NCBI RefSeq assembly: GCF_004522155.1
Contig: NZ_SDEA01000008.1
Span: forward strand, 62,001-126,000
DNA: 64,000 nucleotides
Origin: Paracoccus luteus
GTDB lineage: Bacteria > Pseudomonadota > Alphaproteobacteria > Rhodobacterales > Rhodobacteraceae
Direction: 5' to 3'
Each line of letters begins with the position of its first letter. Position 1 is the first letter of the stretch. Below the pieces are notes generated by a model. That model did no database searches. It was not told the origin of the DNA and worked only from the letters and a program-made list of their open reading frames with translations. Shown here in pieces: positions 1 to 7,832 of the stretch. The position numbers were made by a program, and so were the translations under genes.

Positions 1-973
1 GGTCGCGGCGATAGAGGCATTTGACCGACGCCGCCCCCTGCCGGATCGCGGTGCGCACGCAGTCCATCGCGGTGTCGCCGCCGCCGATGACGACGACGCG
101 CTTGCCCGCGGCATTCAGTTCGCCGTCGGCAAAATCCGGCACCTCGTCGCCCAGATCGACGCGGTTGCTGGCGGTCAGGTAATCCAGCGCCGCCACGACG
201 CCGCGCGCGGGCGCGTTGTCGATGTCCAGATCGCGGGTCTTGTAGACGCCGGTCGCGATCAGCACCGCGTCGTGCCGGCCCCTGATCGCGTCAAAGCTGA
301 TGGTGCGGCCCACCTCGGCGTTCAGCACGAACTCGACCCCGCCATCCGACAGCAGCCGGGTCCGGCGTTCGACGACGTGCTTTTCCAGCTTGAAGCCGGG
401 GATGCCATAGATCATCAGCCCGCCCGCGCGGTCGTGGCGGTCATAGACGGTGACCTGGAACCCCATGCGCCGCAGCCGGTCGGCCGCCGCCAGCCCGCCC
501 GGACCGGCGCCGATGATGCCGACGCTTTCGCCGCGTTCGGCCAGCGGGCGGATCGGCTCGACCCAGCCTTCCTGCCATGCGGTGTCGTTGATGTATTTCT
601 CGATGGCGCCGATGGTGACGGTGCCGTGGCCCGACTGCTCGATGACGCAGTTGCCCTCGCACAGGCGGTCCTGGGGGCAGATGCGGCCGCAGATTTCCGG
701 GAATGTGTTGGTCGCCTGGCTGGTCAGATGCGCCTCGCGCAGGCGCCCCTCGGCGGTCAGCCGCAGCCAGTCGGGGATGTTGTTGTGCAGCGGGCAGTGC
801 GACTGGCAATAGGGCACGCCGCATTGGCTGCACCGGCTGGCCTGCTCGGCGGCCTTGGCGCCGGCGAACTCGCGATAGATCTCGTGGAAATCGTCGGCGC
901 GCTCATCCGCCGTGCGCTTTTCCGGCATCTCGCGACCAACGGTCACGAACTTCAGCATCGTCTGCGTGGCCAT
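1..973 (-). CDS. gltD: Glutamate synthase small subunit, 3' end missing
   Basis: NADPH-dependent glutamate synthase beta subunit (GOGAT small subunit), a cytosolic flavoprotein that passes electrons from NADPH to the large subunit in ammonia assimilation. About 324 codons are present and the gene runs off the left edge. The N-terminus starts MATQTMLKF. Cysteines at about residues 48, 51, 56, 60 and 95, 99, 105, 109 form the two [4Fe-4S] sites typical of GltD. A GAGPGG dinucleotide-binding motif lies at about 155-160, and a second GGGDTAMDC Rossmann motif near residue 295. The family is usually about 470-480 residues, so roughly the last third is missing. The large subunit gltB is not in the window. 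The 147 bases upstream of the start are unusually AT-rich for this DNA and probably hold its promoter. Confidence 0.95.
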   Translation of the reverse strand, partial: MATQTMLKFVTVGREMPEKRTADERADDFHEIYREFAGAKAAEQASRCSQCGVPYCQSHCPLHNNIPDWLRLTAEGRLREAHLTSQATNTFPEICGRICPQDRLCEGNCVIEQSGHGTVTIGAIEKYINDTAWQEGWVEPIRPLAERGESVGIIGAGPGGLAAADRLRRMGFQVTVYDRHDRAGGLMIYGIPGFKLEKHVVERRTRLLSDGGVEFVLNAEVGRTISFDAIRGRHDAVLIATGVYKTRDLDIDNAPARGVVAALDYLTASNRVDLGDEVPDFADGELNAAGKRVVVIGGGDTAMDCVRTAIRQGAASVKCLYRRD

Positions 974-1120
974 CGGCTGCGCCCCTTGGTCGAATCGCTT
1001 GGGACCGCAATAAACCAGCACCGGAATCTGATAAAGTCAGCAAGACTGATCTATCGCGCAGATATTTTCAATCGCTCAACAATTGCCGGGATTTCTAGCG
1101 GCTCATTAGGTCAGCACCGC

Positions 1121-1924
1121 TTACCCTTGCGCCATAAGCGCCAGCAAAGCCACGCCTCCCACCCCGATCCGCCACCACGCAAAGACGCCGTAACCATGCA
1201 CCGAGACATAGTTCAGCAGTCCGCGCACCACGACCAGCGCCGACAGGAACGCGCATACGAACCCGATCGCCACGTTTCCGGCAGCGGCCGCGTCCAGGAT
1301 GTCGCGGTTCTTCAGCAGGTCATAGGTGAACGCCCCCAGCATCGTGGGCATCGACAGGAAAAAGCTGAACTCGGCCGCGGACCGCTTGTCCGCGCCCAGC
1401 GCCAGCGCCCCCACGATGGTCGCGCCCGATCGCGACACGCCGGGGATCATCGCAAGGCACTGGATCGCGCCGATCCCCAGCGCCATCCGCAGGGGGAAAT
1501 CCTCGGCCTGGTGATAGCGCGGGTTGACCGCCAGCCGGTCGGCGAACAGCAGCACCACGCCCCCAAGGATCAGCATGACCGCGATCAGCACCGGGGTTTC
1601 GAACAGCACGCGCTTGATGATGTCATGGGCCAGCACGCCCACGACGACCGCGGGCAGGAACGCGACCAGCACCGCCGCGATGAACCGGCGCGCGCGCGGG
1701 TCGCGGGGGGCCGCCGCCATGATCGACCACAGCCGGCCGGCATAGACGAACAGGATGGCAAGGATAGCGCCCAGCTGGATCAGCACCTCGAACGCGCGGC
1801 CGGGGCTGTCAAAGCCCAGGAAATGCCCCGCCAGCAGCACATGCCCGGTCGAGCTGACGGGGATGAACTCGGACAGCCCCTCGACCACGCCGAGGGCCGC
1901 GGCAACCAGCGTGTCTGGCGCCAT
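1121..1924 (-). CDS. uppP: Undecaprenyl-diphosphatase UppP/BacA
   Basis: Integral membrane phosphatase that converts undecaprenyl diphosphate to the monophosphate, recycling the lipid carrier for peptidoglycan and surface-polysaccharide synthesis. It has 267 residues, the normal family length. The two signature regions are visible: [14 protein letters not shown] at about 15-28 and [10 protein letters not shown] at 161-170, which carry the catalytic Glu, Ser/His and Arg. Several hydrophobic helices separate them. Its ATG overlaps the stop of the upstream reductase gene by one base (TGATG), so the two are co-transcribed and probably translationally coupled. The lipid carrier it regenerates would also serve the polysaccharide genes further right, but there is no direct link in the sequence. 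Confidence 0.95.
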   Translation of the reverse strand: MAPDTLVAAALGVVEGLSEFIPVSSTGHVLLAGHFLGFDSPGRAFEVLIQLGAILAILFVYAGRLWSIMAAAPRDPRARRFIAAVLVAFLPAVVVGVLAHDIIKRVLFETPVLIAVMLILGGVVLLFADRLAVNPRYHQAEDFPLRMALGIGAIQCLAMIPGVSRSGATIVGALALGADKRSAAEFSFFLSMPTMLGAFTYDLLKNRDILDAAAAGNVAIGFVCAFLSALVVVRGLLNYVSVHGYGVFAWWRIGVGGVALLALMAQG

Positions 1925-2910
1925 CAGCGTTCGCGCAGGTTCTTGGCCGATGCCTTGATGGCGTCATATTGCCCGGACGGGCGGAACCGCCAAAGATATT
2001 CCGGCACCACCGCCGCGGCGGCGACCGGATGGATGCCCAGTTCGGCAAACCCCATCACGCCCTGCCCGACCCGATTCGGCCGGCGCAGCAGGCGCGCCTG
2101 ATCGCGGGTGATGACACGGTTCGTGACCAGCCCGCCGGTGGTCCACTGGGCGGCGTCGAACATCCCGCCCAGAATGCCCGCCATCCAGTTCGGCATGCCG
2201 ATGATAGCCCGCCGCCGGCCGGTCGTGTCGGCCACCAGCCGCGCGATCTGGCGCATCGTCATGACGTCGGGGCCGCCCAGCTCATAGACGCCGGGTTCGG
2301 CCTGGCCGCTGGCGGCCTTGAGGGCGGCGCAGGCCACGTCCTCGACATAGACCGGCTGCATCTCGGCGCTGGCGCCGGGCACCAGCATGACCGGACCCAG
2401 CCGCGACAGGCTGCCGATGCGGTTGAAGAACTTGTCGTCCGGCCCGAACATCACCGACGGGCGCAGGATCACGGCGTCGGGCCGGTGGGCCAGCACCGCC
2501 GCCTCGCCGCGGCCCTTGGATGCGGCATAGCGGCTGTCGCTGTCGGGGTCGGCGCCGATGGCCGAGACATGGACGAAGCGCCCGACGCCCCGCTGCGCGG
2601 CGATGCGCGCGATGCGGCCCGCGGCCTCGTCATGGACGGCGTCAAAGCTGTTCGGCCCCTGCCGGACCATGATGCCCACGCAGTTGATGACCGCATCGGC
2701 GTCCATCAGCGCCGCCGTCACCGACAGATCGTCGCGCACGTTGCAGGGCACCGGCTCGACCTGGCCCACGCTGCCATAGGTGCGGACCACGCCCGCCAGG
2801 TTCGGCCGCCGGCACGCCACGCGGACGCGCCAGCCGTCGCGCGCCATCAGCCGCGCGATCTGACGGCCCAGAAAGCCCGACCCGCCATAGATGGTGACCA
2901 GTCTCGACAT
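1924..2910 (-). CDS. NDUFA9-like complex I NAD(P)H-binding protein (atypical SDR)
   Basis: Atypical short-chain dehydrogenase of the NDUFA9/complex I 39-kDa group, 328 residues from MSRLVT. A GGSGFLG nucleotide-binding loop sits at residues 9-15, followed by a Rossmann core with VINCVGI and [10 protein letters not shown] strands and a region matching the NmrA/epimerase substrate side (ILRPSVMFG). In alphaproteobacteria such proteins are annotated as complex I-associated reductases or nucleotide-sugar epimerase-like proteins; whether this one binds complex I cannot be seen here. An in-frame ATG 27 bases further upstream exists, but the chosen start places the Rossmann strand at the N-terminus as in relatives. 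The stop overlaps the uppP start by one base. Confidence 0.85.
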   Translation of the reverse strand: MSRLVTIYGGSGFLGRQIARLMARDGWRVRVACRRPNLAGVVRTYGSVGQVEPVPCNVRDDLSVTAALMDADAVINCVGIMVRQGPNSFDAVHDEAAGRIARIAAQRGVGRFVHVSAIGADPDSDSRYAASKGRGEAAVLAHRPDAVILRPSVMFGPDDKFFNRIGSLSRLGPVMLVPGASAEMQPVYVEDVACAALKAASGQAEPGVYELGGPDVMTMRQIARLVADTTGRRRAIIGMPNWMAGILGGMFDAAQWTTGGLVTNRVITRDQARLLRRPNRVGQGVMGFAELGIHPVAAAAVVPEYLWRFRPSGQYDAIKASAKNLRER

Positions 2911-3079
2911 GCGCTGCCCCCCGGTCGGGCGCCGCAACGGCGCCGGAAATGCCTGCTACCCCGCTGATAGCCGACGCCCTTTCCGGCATCAAGACGCCGC
3001 GCCGCCGCATCCGGTGGGGCGGCGGCAGCGTGCCGCCGGGTCACGGACCAAGGGCCTGCGATTTTCTTGCGACGCCCTG

Positions 3080-3108
3080 TTGACACCCCCCGCCGACCTC
3101 TCTAAATC
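3080..3108 (+). promoter_or_regulatory. Sigma-70-type promoter for tRNA-Leu
   Basis: A perfect -35 hexamer TTGACA (3080-3085) and a TAAATC -10 (3103-3108) are separated by exactly 17 bases. The tRNA gene begins 18 bases downstream of the -10, which fits a transcript starting around 3115. It is the closest match to the housekeeping consensus that I noticed in the window. Confidence 0.75.
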
Positions 3109-3125
3109 CCCGCCTCACGCAACCT

Positions 3126-3210
3126 GCCCAGGTGGCGGAATTGGTAGACGCGCACGGTTCAGGTCCGTGTGCCGCAAGGCGTGGAGGTTCGAGTCCTCTC
3201 CTGGGCACCA
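3126..3210 (+). tRNA. tRNA-Leu (anticodon CAG)
   Basis: An 85-base cloverleaf including an encoded CCA end. The acceptor arm pairs GCCCAGG with CCTGGGC, with discriminator A at 3207 and CCA at 3208-3210. The anticodon stem CACGG/CCGTG encloses the loop TTCAGGT, giving anticodon CAG. A long variable arm (GCCGCAAGGC) marks it as a class II tRNA, consistent with leucine. The T arm carries TTCGAGT. It decodes CUG, the dominant leucine codon in this high-GC DNA. Confidence 0.97.
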
Positions 3211-3217
3211 TGCGGAC

Positions 3218-3252
3218 AAGGCCCGGAAAGCAAACGCTTTCCGGGCCTTTTT
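3218..3252 (+). terminator. Rho-independent terminator after tRNA-Leu
   Basis: A 14-bp perfect stem (AAGGCCCGGAAAGC paired with GCTTTCCGGGCCTT) with a 4-base AAAC loop, running into TTTTT. It begins 8 bases after the tRNA. It also lies just past the stop of the convergent sorbosone dehydrogenase-like gene and may work in both directions, though the T-tract is on the plus side. Confidence 0.9.
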
Positions 3253-3277
3253 GTATTCCGGGGCAGAGGGGTCTGGG

Positions 3278-4915
3278 TCAGTCGGCCGGTGCGGGCGGCG
3301 TGGCCCCTGCCGCCGGTTCCGCCGCGGGCGCGGGGGTGGTCGCTGCGGGTGCGGCATCGGGTGCCGGGGTTGCGGGTGCGGATGCAGCAGCGGGTGCGGC
3401 ATCGGGTGCCGGGGTCGCGGGTGCGGATGCAGCAGCGGGCGCCGCATCGGTTGCCGGGGTCGCCGGGGCGGGTGCAGCGTCAGGCGCGGCGTCAGTCGCC
3501 GGGGTCGCCGGGGCGGGTGCAGCGTCAGGCGCGGCGTCAGTCGCCGGGGTCGCCGGGGCGGGTGCAGCGTCAGGCGCGGCGTCCGTCGCCGGTGCGGCGG
3601 TCGGCGGTGCGGCCCCAGCGTCCGGCGTGACGCGCCAGACCGTGTTCGTCAGATCGTCGGCGACGATCAGCGCGCCGCGCGGATCGACCGTTACGCCGAC
3701 CGGACGGCCCCGCGTGTTGCCGTCCTCTTGCAGGAAGCCCGACACGAAATCGACCGGGTCGCCCGCCGGCGCGCCGTCGCGGAACGGGACGAAGATCACC
3801 TTGTAGCCGACCGGCTCGCTGCGGTTCCAGCTGCCGTGTTCGCCCACGAACACGCCGTCCGCGAACCCGGTCCCCATCGCCTCGCTGGAAAACGCCACCC
3901 CCAGCGCCGCGACATGCGAGCCCAGCGCATAGTCGGGCGCGATGGCCGAGGCGACCTTTTCGGGGTCTTGCGGCTGCGCGCGCGGATCGACCGTCTGCCC
4001 CCAATAGCTGTAGGGCCAGCCATAGAACGCGCCCTGCCGGACCGAGGTGAGATAGTCGGGCACCAGATCGTCGCCGATCTCGTCGCGTTCGTTCACCACC
4101 GCCCACAACTGGTCCGTGCCGGGCTGGATGGCCAGCGCGGTGGGATTGCGCAGCCCGGTCGCATAGATGCTGTGCGCGCCGGTCTGCGCGTCGATCTGCC
4201 AGACCATCGCGCGGTCTTCCTCGGCCGCCATGCCGCGTTCGGTGATGTTGCTGTTCGACCCGATGCCGACATACAGGAACCGCCCGTCGGCGCTGGCGGT
4301 CATCGCCTTGGTCCAGTGGTGGTTGATGGCGGCGGGCAGCCGGGTCAGCGTCTCGGGCGGCCCGGCGGCCTCGGTCTGGCCGTCGGCATAGTCGAAGGTC
4401 ACCACCGCGTCCTGGTTGGCGACAAAGATCGTGCCGTCGATCAGCGCAAGGCCATAGGGTGCGTTCAGGCCGTCGGCAAACACCCCCTGGGTTTCATAGA
4501 CTCCGTCGCCATCCGCGTCGCGCAGCAGGGTCAGGCGGTTCCCGCCCTCGACCTTGCTTTTCCCCAGGCTCTTGATAAAGCCCGCGATGATGTCCTTGGG
4601 CCGCAGCGCGGGGGCGTTGCCGCCCGACCCTTCGGCCACCAGGATGTCGCCGTTGGGCAGGATCAGCGTCTGGCGCGGGATCTTCAGGTCCGTGGCGATT
4701 GGTTCGATGGTGTATCCCTCGGGGACGGTGGGGCGGGCGTCGCCCCACATCGCCGGCCGCGGGATCGTCATGGCGGGCAGCAGGCCCCGTTGGGGGTCGG
4801 GCAGGGCCGGGTTCGCGCCGAACTGCGCGGGCGCGGCCGCATCCTGCGCGGACGCGCCGCCGGTCAGCGCGGCGGACAGCAGGGCAGAGCCGATCACGAG
4901 GGTCGCGCGCATCAT
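3278..4915 (-). CDS. Sorbosone dehydrogenase-like (PQQ-type beta-propeller) exported protein
   Basis: Periplasmic beta-propeller protein of the glucose/sorbosone dehydrogenase family, 545 residues. An N-terminal signal peptide (cleavage near GASA-QDAAA) is followed by a propeller from about residue 35 to 430, with family motifs such as NGDILVAEGSGG, GLNAPYGLAL, GLRNPTALA and GEHGSWNRSEPVGY. The last 100 or so residues are 15-residue Ala/Pro/Asp/Thr repeats, probably a disordered or wall-spanning tail. Substrate and PQQ dependence are inferred from family only; related proteins are often annotated as L-sorbosone dehydrogenases without biochemical proof. The start overlaps the stop of the DUF2231 gene (ATGATGA; residue 1 or 2 could be the true Met), so the two form an operon behind an EcfG-type promoter. 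Confidence 0.85.
   Translation of the reverse strand: MMRATLVIGSALLSAALTGGASAQDAAAPAQFGANPALPDPQRGLLPAMTIPRPAMWGDARPTVPEGYTIEPIATDLKIPRQTLILPNGDILVAEGSGGNAPALRPKDIIAGFIKSLGKSKVEGGNRLTLLRDADGDGVYETQGVFADGLNAPYGLALIDGTIFVANQDAVVTFDYADGQTEAAGPPETLTRLPAAINHHWTKAMTASADGRFLYVGIGSNSNITERGMAAEEDRAMVWQIDAQTGAHSIYATGLRNPTALAIQPGTDQLWAVVNERDEIGDDLVPDYLTSVRQGAFYGWPYSYWGQTVDPRAQPQDPEKVASAIAPDYALGSHVAALGVAFSSEAMGTGFADGVFVGEHGSWNRSEPVGYKVIFVPFRDGAPAGDPVDFVSGFLQEDGNTRGRPVGVTVDPRGALIVADDLTNTVWRVTPDAGAAPPTAAPATDAAPDAAPAPATPATDAAPDAAPAPATPATDAAPDAAPAPATPATDAAPAAASAPATPAPDAAPAAASAPATPAPDAAPAATTPAPAAEPAAGATPPAPAD
3281..3610. repeat. 45-bp in-frame tandem repeats coding an Ala/Pro/Asp/Thr tail
   Basis: Five direct repeats of 45 bases, partly identical (the copies at about 3488-3532 and 3533-3577 match exactly), flanked by more diverged copies. 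On the minus strand each unit codes a 15-residue block of the DAAPDAAPAPATPAT kind. All changes keep frame, so the array forms the low-complexity C-terminus of the sorbosone dehydrogenase-like protein. Confidence 0.85.
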
Positions 4916-5334
4916 TCCATCCTTCCTGCGGCATGGCCGATCCAGGCCGCCGCCAGCGCCAGCGCCGTCGTGACCGCCGACAGATAAAGCCCCTCGGGCA
5001 TGGTCGCCCACGCGTCCTTGGCGTGGACCAGCGCGTTCAGGAAGCCCAGCACCCACATGACAAGCAGCAGGGCGAAATAGAGGCCGCGCCGGTCCGTCCC
5101 GCCGGGTCGGCGGCGAAACAGGTTGATGAACGCCCACAGCACCGCGCCGGCGCTGACCAGCAGGCCGCCGGCGATCAGCCACGACGAGAAATTGGCCCAC
5201 TGGACCTCATACGTGGCGCGATAGGCGAAATCGCTGGCCAGCGCGCCCGCGAACAGCGGAAACGCCGCCCCCAGGCAGATGGCGTGCAGCGGATGCAGCG
5301 GCCGTGGCCGTATCGGCGTGGACAGGGCGACCAT
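4912..5334 (-). CDS. DUF2231-family membrane protein
   Basis: A 140-residue integral membrane protein with four predicted hydrophobic segments. It starts MVALSTPIRPRPLHPLHAI; the conserved HPLH motif is typical of the DUF2231 group, whose members are predicted multi-helix membrane proteins possibly involved in redox or haem binding. An open frame extends upstream to 5550, but the start at 5334 fits the family N-terminus and lies 39 bases after the -10 of an EcfG-type promoter. It overlaps the downstream sorbosone dehydrogenase-like gene, suggesting it could be that enzyme's membrane electron acceptor or anchor (inference). Confidence 0.8.
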   Translation of the reverse strand: MVALSTPIRPRPLHPLHAICLGAAFPLFAGALASDFAYRATYEVQWANFSSWLIAGGLLVSAGAVLWAFINLFRRRPGGTDRRGLYFALLLVMWVLGFLNALVHAKDAWATMPEGLYLSAVTTALALAAAWIGHAAGRME

Positions 5335-5372
5335 GACCGCTCCTTTGGTTGCGTGACCGGGTATGGGGGGCG

Positions 5373-5397
5373 AACGCGTCGGCTGCGGGGCGGTTCC
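5373..5397 (-). promoter_or_regulatory. EcfG-type (general stress sigma factor) promoter
   Basis: On the minus strand the sequence reads GGAAC, 16 bases, CGTT (GTTCC at 5393-5397 and AACG at 5373-5376 on the plus strand). This is the exact published alphaproteobacterial EcfG consensus (GGAAC-N16/17-CGTT). It lies 38 bases before the DUF2231 start, a normal leader length. It suggests that the DUF2231/sorbosone dehydrogenase operon belongs to the general stress response. The sigma factor itself is not in the window. Confidence 0.65.
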
Positions 5398-5518
5398 GGC
5401 CGCGTTGCCCGCCCGGCCCGTGCGCCGGGGTGCTGAGGCGAAAATGTCGCCGACGGGACGGACCCGGCCCGCCCCCGGCGAGTTGGGGTGCGAAACCCCG
5501 CAGCAGCAGGAGAAAGCG

Positions 5519-6232
5519 ATGTCACAGCTGATCGTCATCGGGTTCGACAACCAGGCCGACGCCTTTGAACTGCGTCAGGATCTTGTCAAGGCGCAGGCCG
5601 AATACCTGATCCGGCTTGAGGATGCGGTCGTCGTCACCCGCCCGTCCGCCGGCGAATACCAGCTGCACCAGGCGGTCAACCTGGCCTCTGCCGGGGCGCT
5701 GGGCGGCACGTTCTGGGGTGGGCTGATCGGGCTGCTGTTCCTGAACCCGCTGCTGGGCGCGGCCGTCGGCGCGGCGTCCGGGGCCGTTGCGGGCCGCTAT
5801 TCCGACTATGGGATCAACGACGATTTCATCCGCAGCATCGGCAAGACCGTGCCCGAAGGCAGCGCCGCGGTGTTCATCCTGGCGCGCGAGGTCAATACCG
5901 ACAAGCTTCTCCCGCGGCTTGAGAAATACGGGTCGGGGGCGCGGGTGATCCAGACCTCGATGAGCGACGCGGACGAGGCACGGCTACGCGAGACGATGCG
6001 GGGCGCAGTCTGGCAAACCGGCGCGGCGGCACCCGGTGGGGCGGCATCCGGTGGGGCGGCACCCGGCGGGGCGGCATCCGGTGGGGCGGCACCCGGCGGG
6101 GCGGCACCCGGCGGGGCGGCATCCGGCGCGGCGGCACCCGGCGGGGCGGCGACCGTCCAGACCACCGGCAGCGCCCCCGACACCGCCTCGGACGCGCCGG
6201 GCCACCATTCCACCGCGGCGCCACGCGCCTGA
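5519..6232 (+). CDS. DUF1269-family membrane-associated protein with PGGAA repeat tail
   Basis: A 237-residue protein preceded by a strong AGGAGA ribosome site. Residues 1-60 form an alpha/beta domain (MSQLIVIGFDNQ). A glycine-zipper hydrophobic hairpin follows at about 61-95 (GGTFWGGLIGLLFLNP, GAAVGAASGAVAG), then a second alpha/beta half with IGKTVPEGSAAVFILAR. This order is typical of DUF1269 proteins, whose function is unknown but which often appear among stress-induced genes. The last 65 residues are an Ala/Gly/Pro/Ser repeat coded by 15-bp units, absent from most relatives. It is transcribed away from the DUF2231 operon, sharing a 184-bp intergenic region. I see no clear EcfG site on its own strand. 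Confidence 0.8.
   Translation: MSQLIVIGFDNQADAFELRQDLVKAQAEYLIRLEDAVVVTRPSAGEYQLHQAVNLASAGALGGTFWGGLIGLLFLNPLLGAAVGAASGAVAGRYSDYGINDDFIRSIGKTVPEGSAAVFILAREVNTDKLLPRLEKYGSGARVIQTSMSDADEARLRETMRGAVWQTGAAAPGGAASGGAAPGGAASGGAAPGGAAPGGAASGAAAPGGAATVQTTGSAPDTASDAPGHHSTAAPRA
6024..6150. repeat. 15-bp tandem repeats coding AA(P/S)GG
   Basis: About eight in-frame 15-bp units, alternating between versions coding AAPGG and AASGG. They lie in the C-terminal tail of the DUF1269 protein and are nearly identical, the kind of array that changes copy number by slippage. Confidence 0.85.
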
Positions 6233-6322
6233 CGGGTCCGCCGCGCCACAGGCGCGTGCCGCGCATCGGCTTGCGCGCCGCCGTTCCTTGACGCCTTGCG
6301 CGGGGGCGTGACACTGGGGGCC

Positions 6323-7057
6323 ATGATGCCGCCCGCAACGATGCATGCCGCAGACGGCGGCCCTGCCCCTCGCCGCCGGCGCTCCCTGCTGCGGCGCGCG
6401 TGGCGGGGGCTGCGCTGGCTGGCGTGGCGTTTCGCCGCGCTGATGCTGGCGATGGTGGTGCTGTTCTGGATGGTGAACCCGCCCACCACCTGGACGATAA
6501 TGACCGAGGCGGGCGCGACCGGGCCGCACGACGCCACCCGCCGCTGGACCCGCGCCGACGACATCGCCCCGGTCATGCTGCGGTCGGTGGTCGCGGCCGA
6601 GGACGCCAATTTCTGCAGCCACTGGGGGTTCGACATGGCCGAGATCCGCCGCGTCATCGCGCGGGGCGAAAACCGCGGCGCGTCCACCCTGACCCAGCAG
6701 ACCGCCAAGAACGTCTATCTGTGGCAGGGACGCAGCTGGGTCCGCAAGGCGCTGGAAACGCTGTATACTCCCATGATCGAGGCGGTCTGGTCCAAGCGCC
6801 GCATCGTCGAGGTCTATCTGAACGTGGCCGAGTTCGGCCCCGGCGTGTTCGGCATCCACGCCGCCGCCGCGCATCATTTCGGCACGACCCCCGACCGGCT
6901 GACGGCGGGCCAGGCGGCGGCGCTGGCCGCCGTGCTGCCCGCGCCCAAGACCCGCGACCCGCGCCCGCGCTCGGCCCGCGCCCGCGCCATTGCCGACGGC
7001 GCCGAGACGATCCGCCGCGACGGCCGGGCGGCCTGCTTTCAGGGCGGGGGCGGCTGA
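6323..7057 (+). CDS. mtgA: Monofunctional biosynthetic peptidoglycan transglycosylase
   Basis: Glycosyltransferase family 51 enzyme that polymerises lipid II into glycan strands at the inner membrane. It has 244 residues: a basic N-terminus, one membrane helix at about 36-52, then the GT51 domain. Visible motifs are AAEDANFCSHWGFD (catalytic Glu at about 93), GASTLTQQTAKN (119-130) and EVYLNVAEFG (163-172), all diagnostic. There is no transpeptidase domain, so it is the monofunctional type. Two adjacent ATGs (6323 and 6326) could start it; both follow a G-rich ribosome site. It stands alone between the DUF1269 gene and the glutathione transferase. Confidence 0.93.
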   Translation: MMPPATMHAADGGPAPRRRRSLLRRAWRGLRWLAWRFAALMLAMVVLFWMVNPPTTWTIMTEAGATGPHDATRRWTRADDIAPVMLRSVVAAEDANFCSHWGFDMAEIRRVIARGENRGASTLTQQTAKNVYLWQGRSWVRKALETLYTPMIEAVWSKRRIVEVYLNVAEFGPGVFGIHAAAAHHFGTTPDRLTAGQAAALAAVLPAPKTRDPRPRSARARAIADGAETIRRDGRAACFQGGGG

Positions 7058-7151
7058 CCGCGCCCCCCGCGCCCCAGCCCCGCCACGCGCTGCGGTTGAA
7101 CACCGCCCCCCGCTTGCGTATCACCGCACGGACCCATCGCAGGCAGTTTCC

Positions 7152-7832
7152 ATGAATACCCCCACGACCCCCCGGCTTTACCACGTCCCGCTGTCGCCAT
7201 TCTGCCGCAAGGTGCGGCTGGTGCTGGCCGAAAAGCGGATCGAGGTCGAGCTGGTCGAGGAACGCTGGTGGGAACCGGGGTCCGAGGTCCAGCGCCGCAA
7301 CCCCGCCGGCAAGATCCCGGTGCTGCGGATGGACGGGCGGCTGATGGCCGAAAGCCAGGCGATCTGCGAATACCTCGACGAGATCGCGCCGACCCCGCCG
7401 CTGATGCCGAACTCGGCCCTTGACCGCTATGAGGTGCGCCGCCTGTGCGTCTGGTTCGACGACAAGTTCAACGCCGAGGTGACGCGCCCGGTGCTGTCGG
7501 AACGGGTGTGGAAAAAGGTGATGAAGGCCGGATACCCCGACAGCAAGCTGGTCAAGTCCGGGCTGCGCGCGGTCAAGGACCACATCGACTATATGACCGG
7601 GCTGCTGGAAACCCGCAAATGGCTGGCGGGCAACACCCTCAGCCTGGCGGATTTCACCGCCGCCGCGCATCTGTCGTGCCTGGATTACATCTCGGACGTG
7701 GACTGGGACCGTTCGACCACGCTGCGCGACTGGTATGCGACGGTGAAATCGCGCCCCGCCTTCCGGTCGCTGCTGGCCGATCAGGTGCCCGGGATCACGC
7801 CCGCGCCGCATTATGCCCAGCTTGATTTCTGA
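7152..7832 (+). CDS. Glutathione S-transferase family protein
   Basis: Cytosolic GST-fold protein, 226 residues. The thioredoxin-like N-terminal domain carries [14 protein letters not shown] with a Cys at the usual CxxS-like active-site position. NPAGKIPVL and [11 protein letters not shown] then form the glutathione-binding site (cis-Pro and Ser). The helical C-terminal domain contains [17 protein letters not shown], the N-capping box region of GSTs. The substrate is unknown. The start ATG at 7152 begins the thioredoxin fold in the usual position. Its 3' end overlaps the favoured start of queG by 20 bases. Confidence 0.9.
   Translation: MNTPTTPRLYHVPLSPFCRKVRLVLAEKRIEVELVEERWWEPGSEVQRRNPAGKIPVLRMDGRLMAESQAICEYLDEIAPTPPLMPNSALDRYEVRRLCVWFDDKFNAEVTRPVLSERVWKKVMKAGYPDSKLVKSGLRAVKDHIDYMTGLLETRKWLAGNTLSLADFTAAAHLSCLDYISDVDWDRSTTLRDWYATVKSRPAFRSLLADQVPGITPAPHYAQLDF

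Noticed and set aside
272..2101. A 609-codon plus-strand frame
   Set aside because: It runs antisense to gltD, uppP and the NDUFA9-like gene, all of which have clear motifs; its product is low complexity.
2891..4987. A 698-codon plus-strand frame across tRNA-Leu
   Set aside because: It crosses a tRNA gene and terminator and is antisense to the sorbosone dehydrogenase-like gene; the Cys/Gly/Arg runs are the shadow of that gene's repeats.
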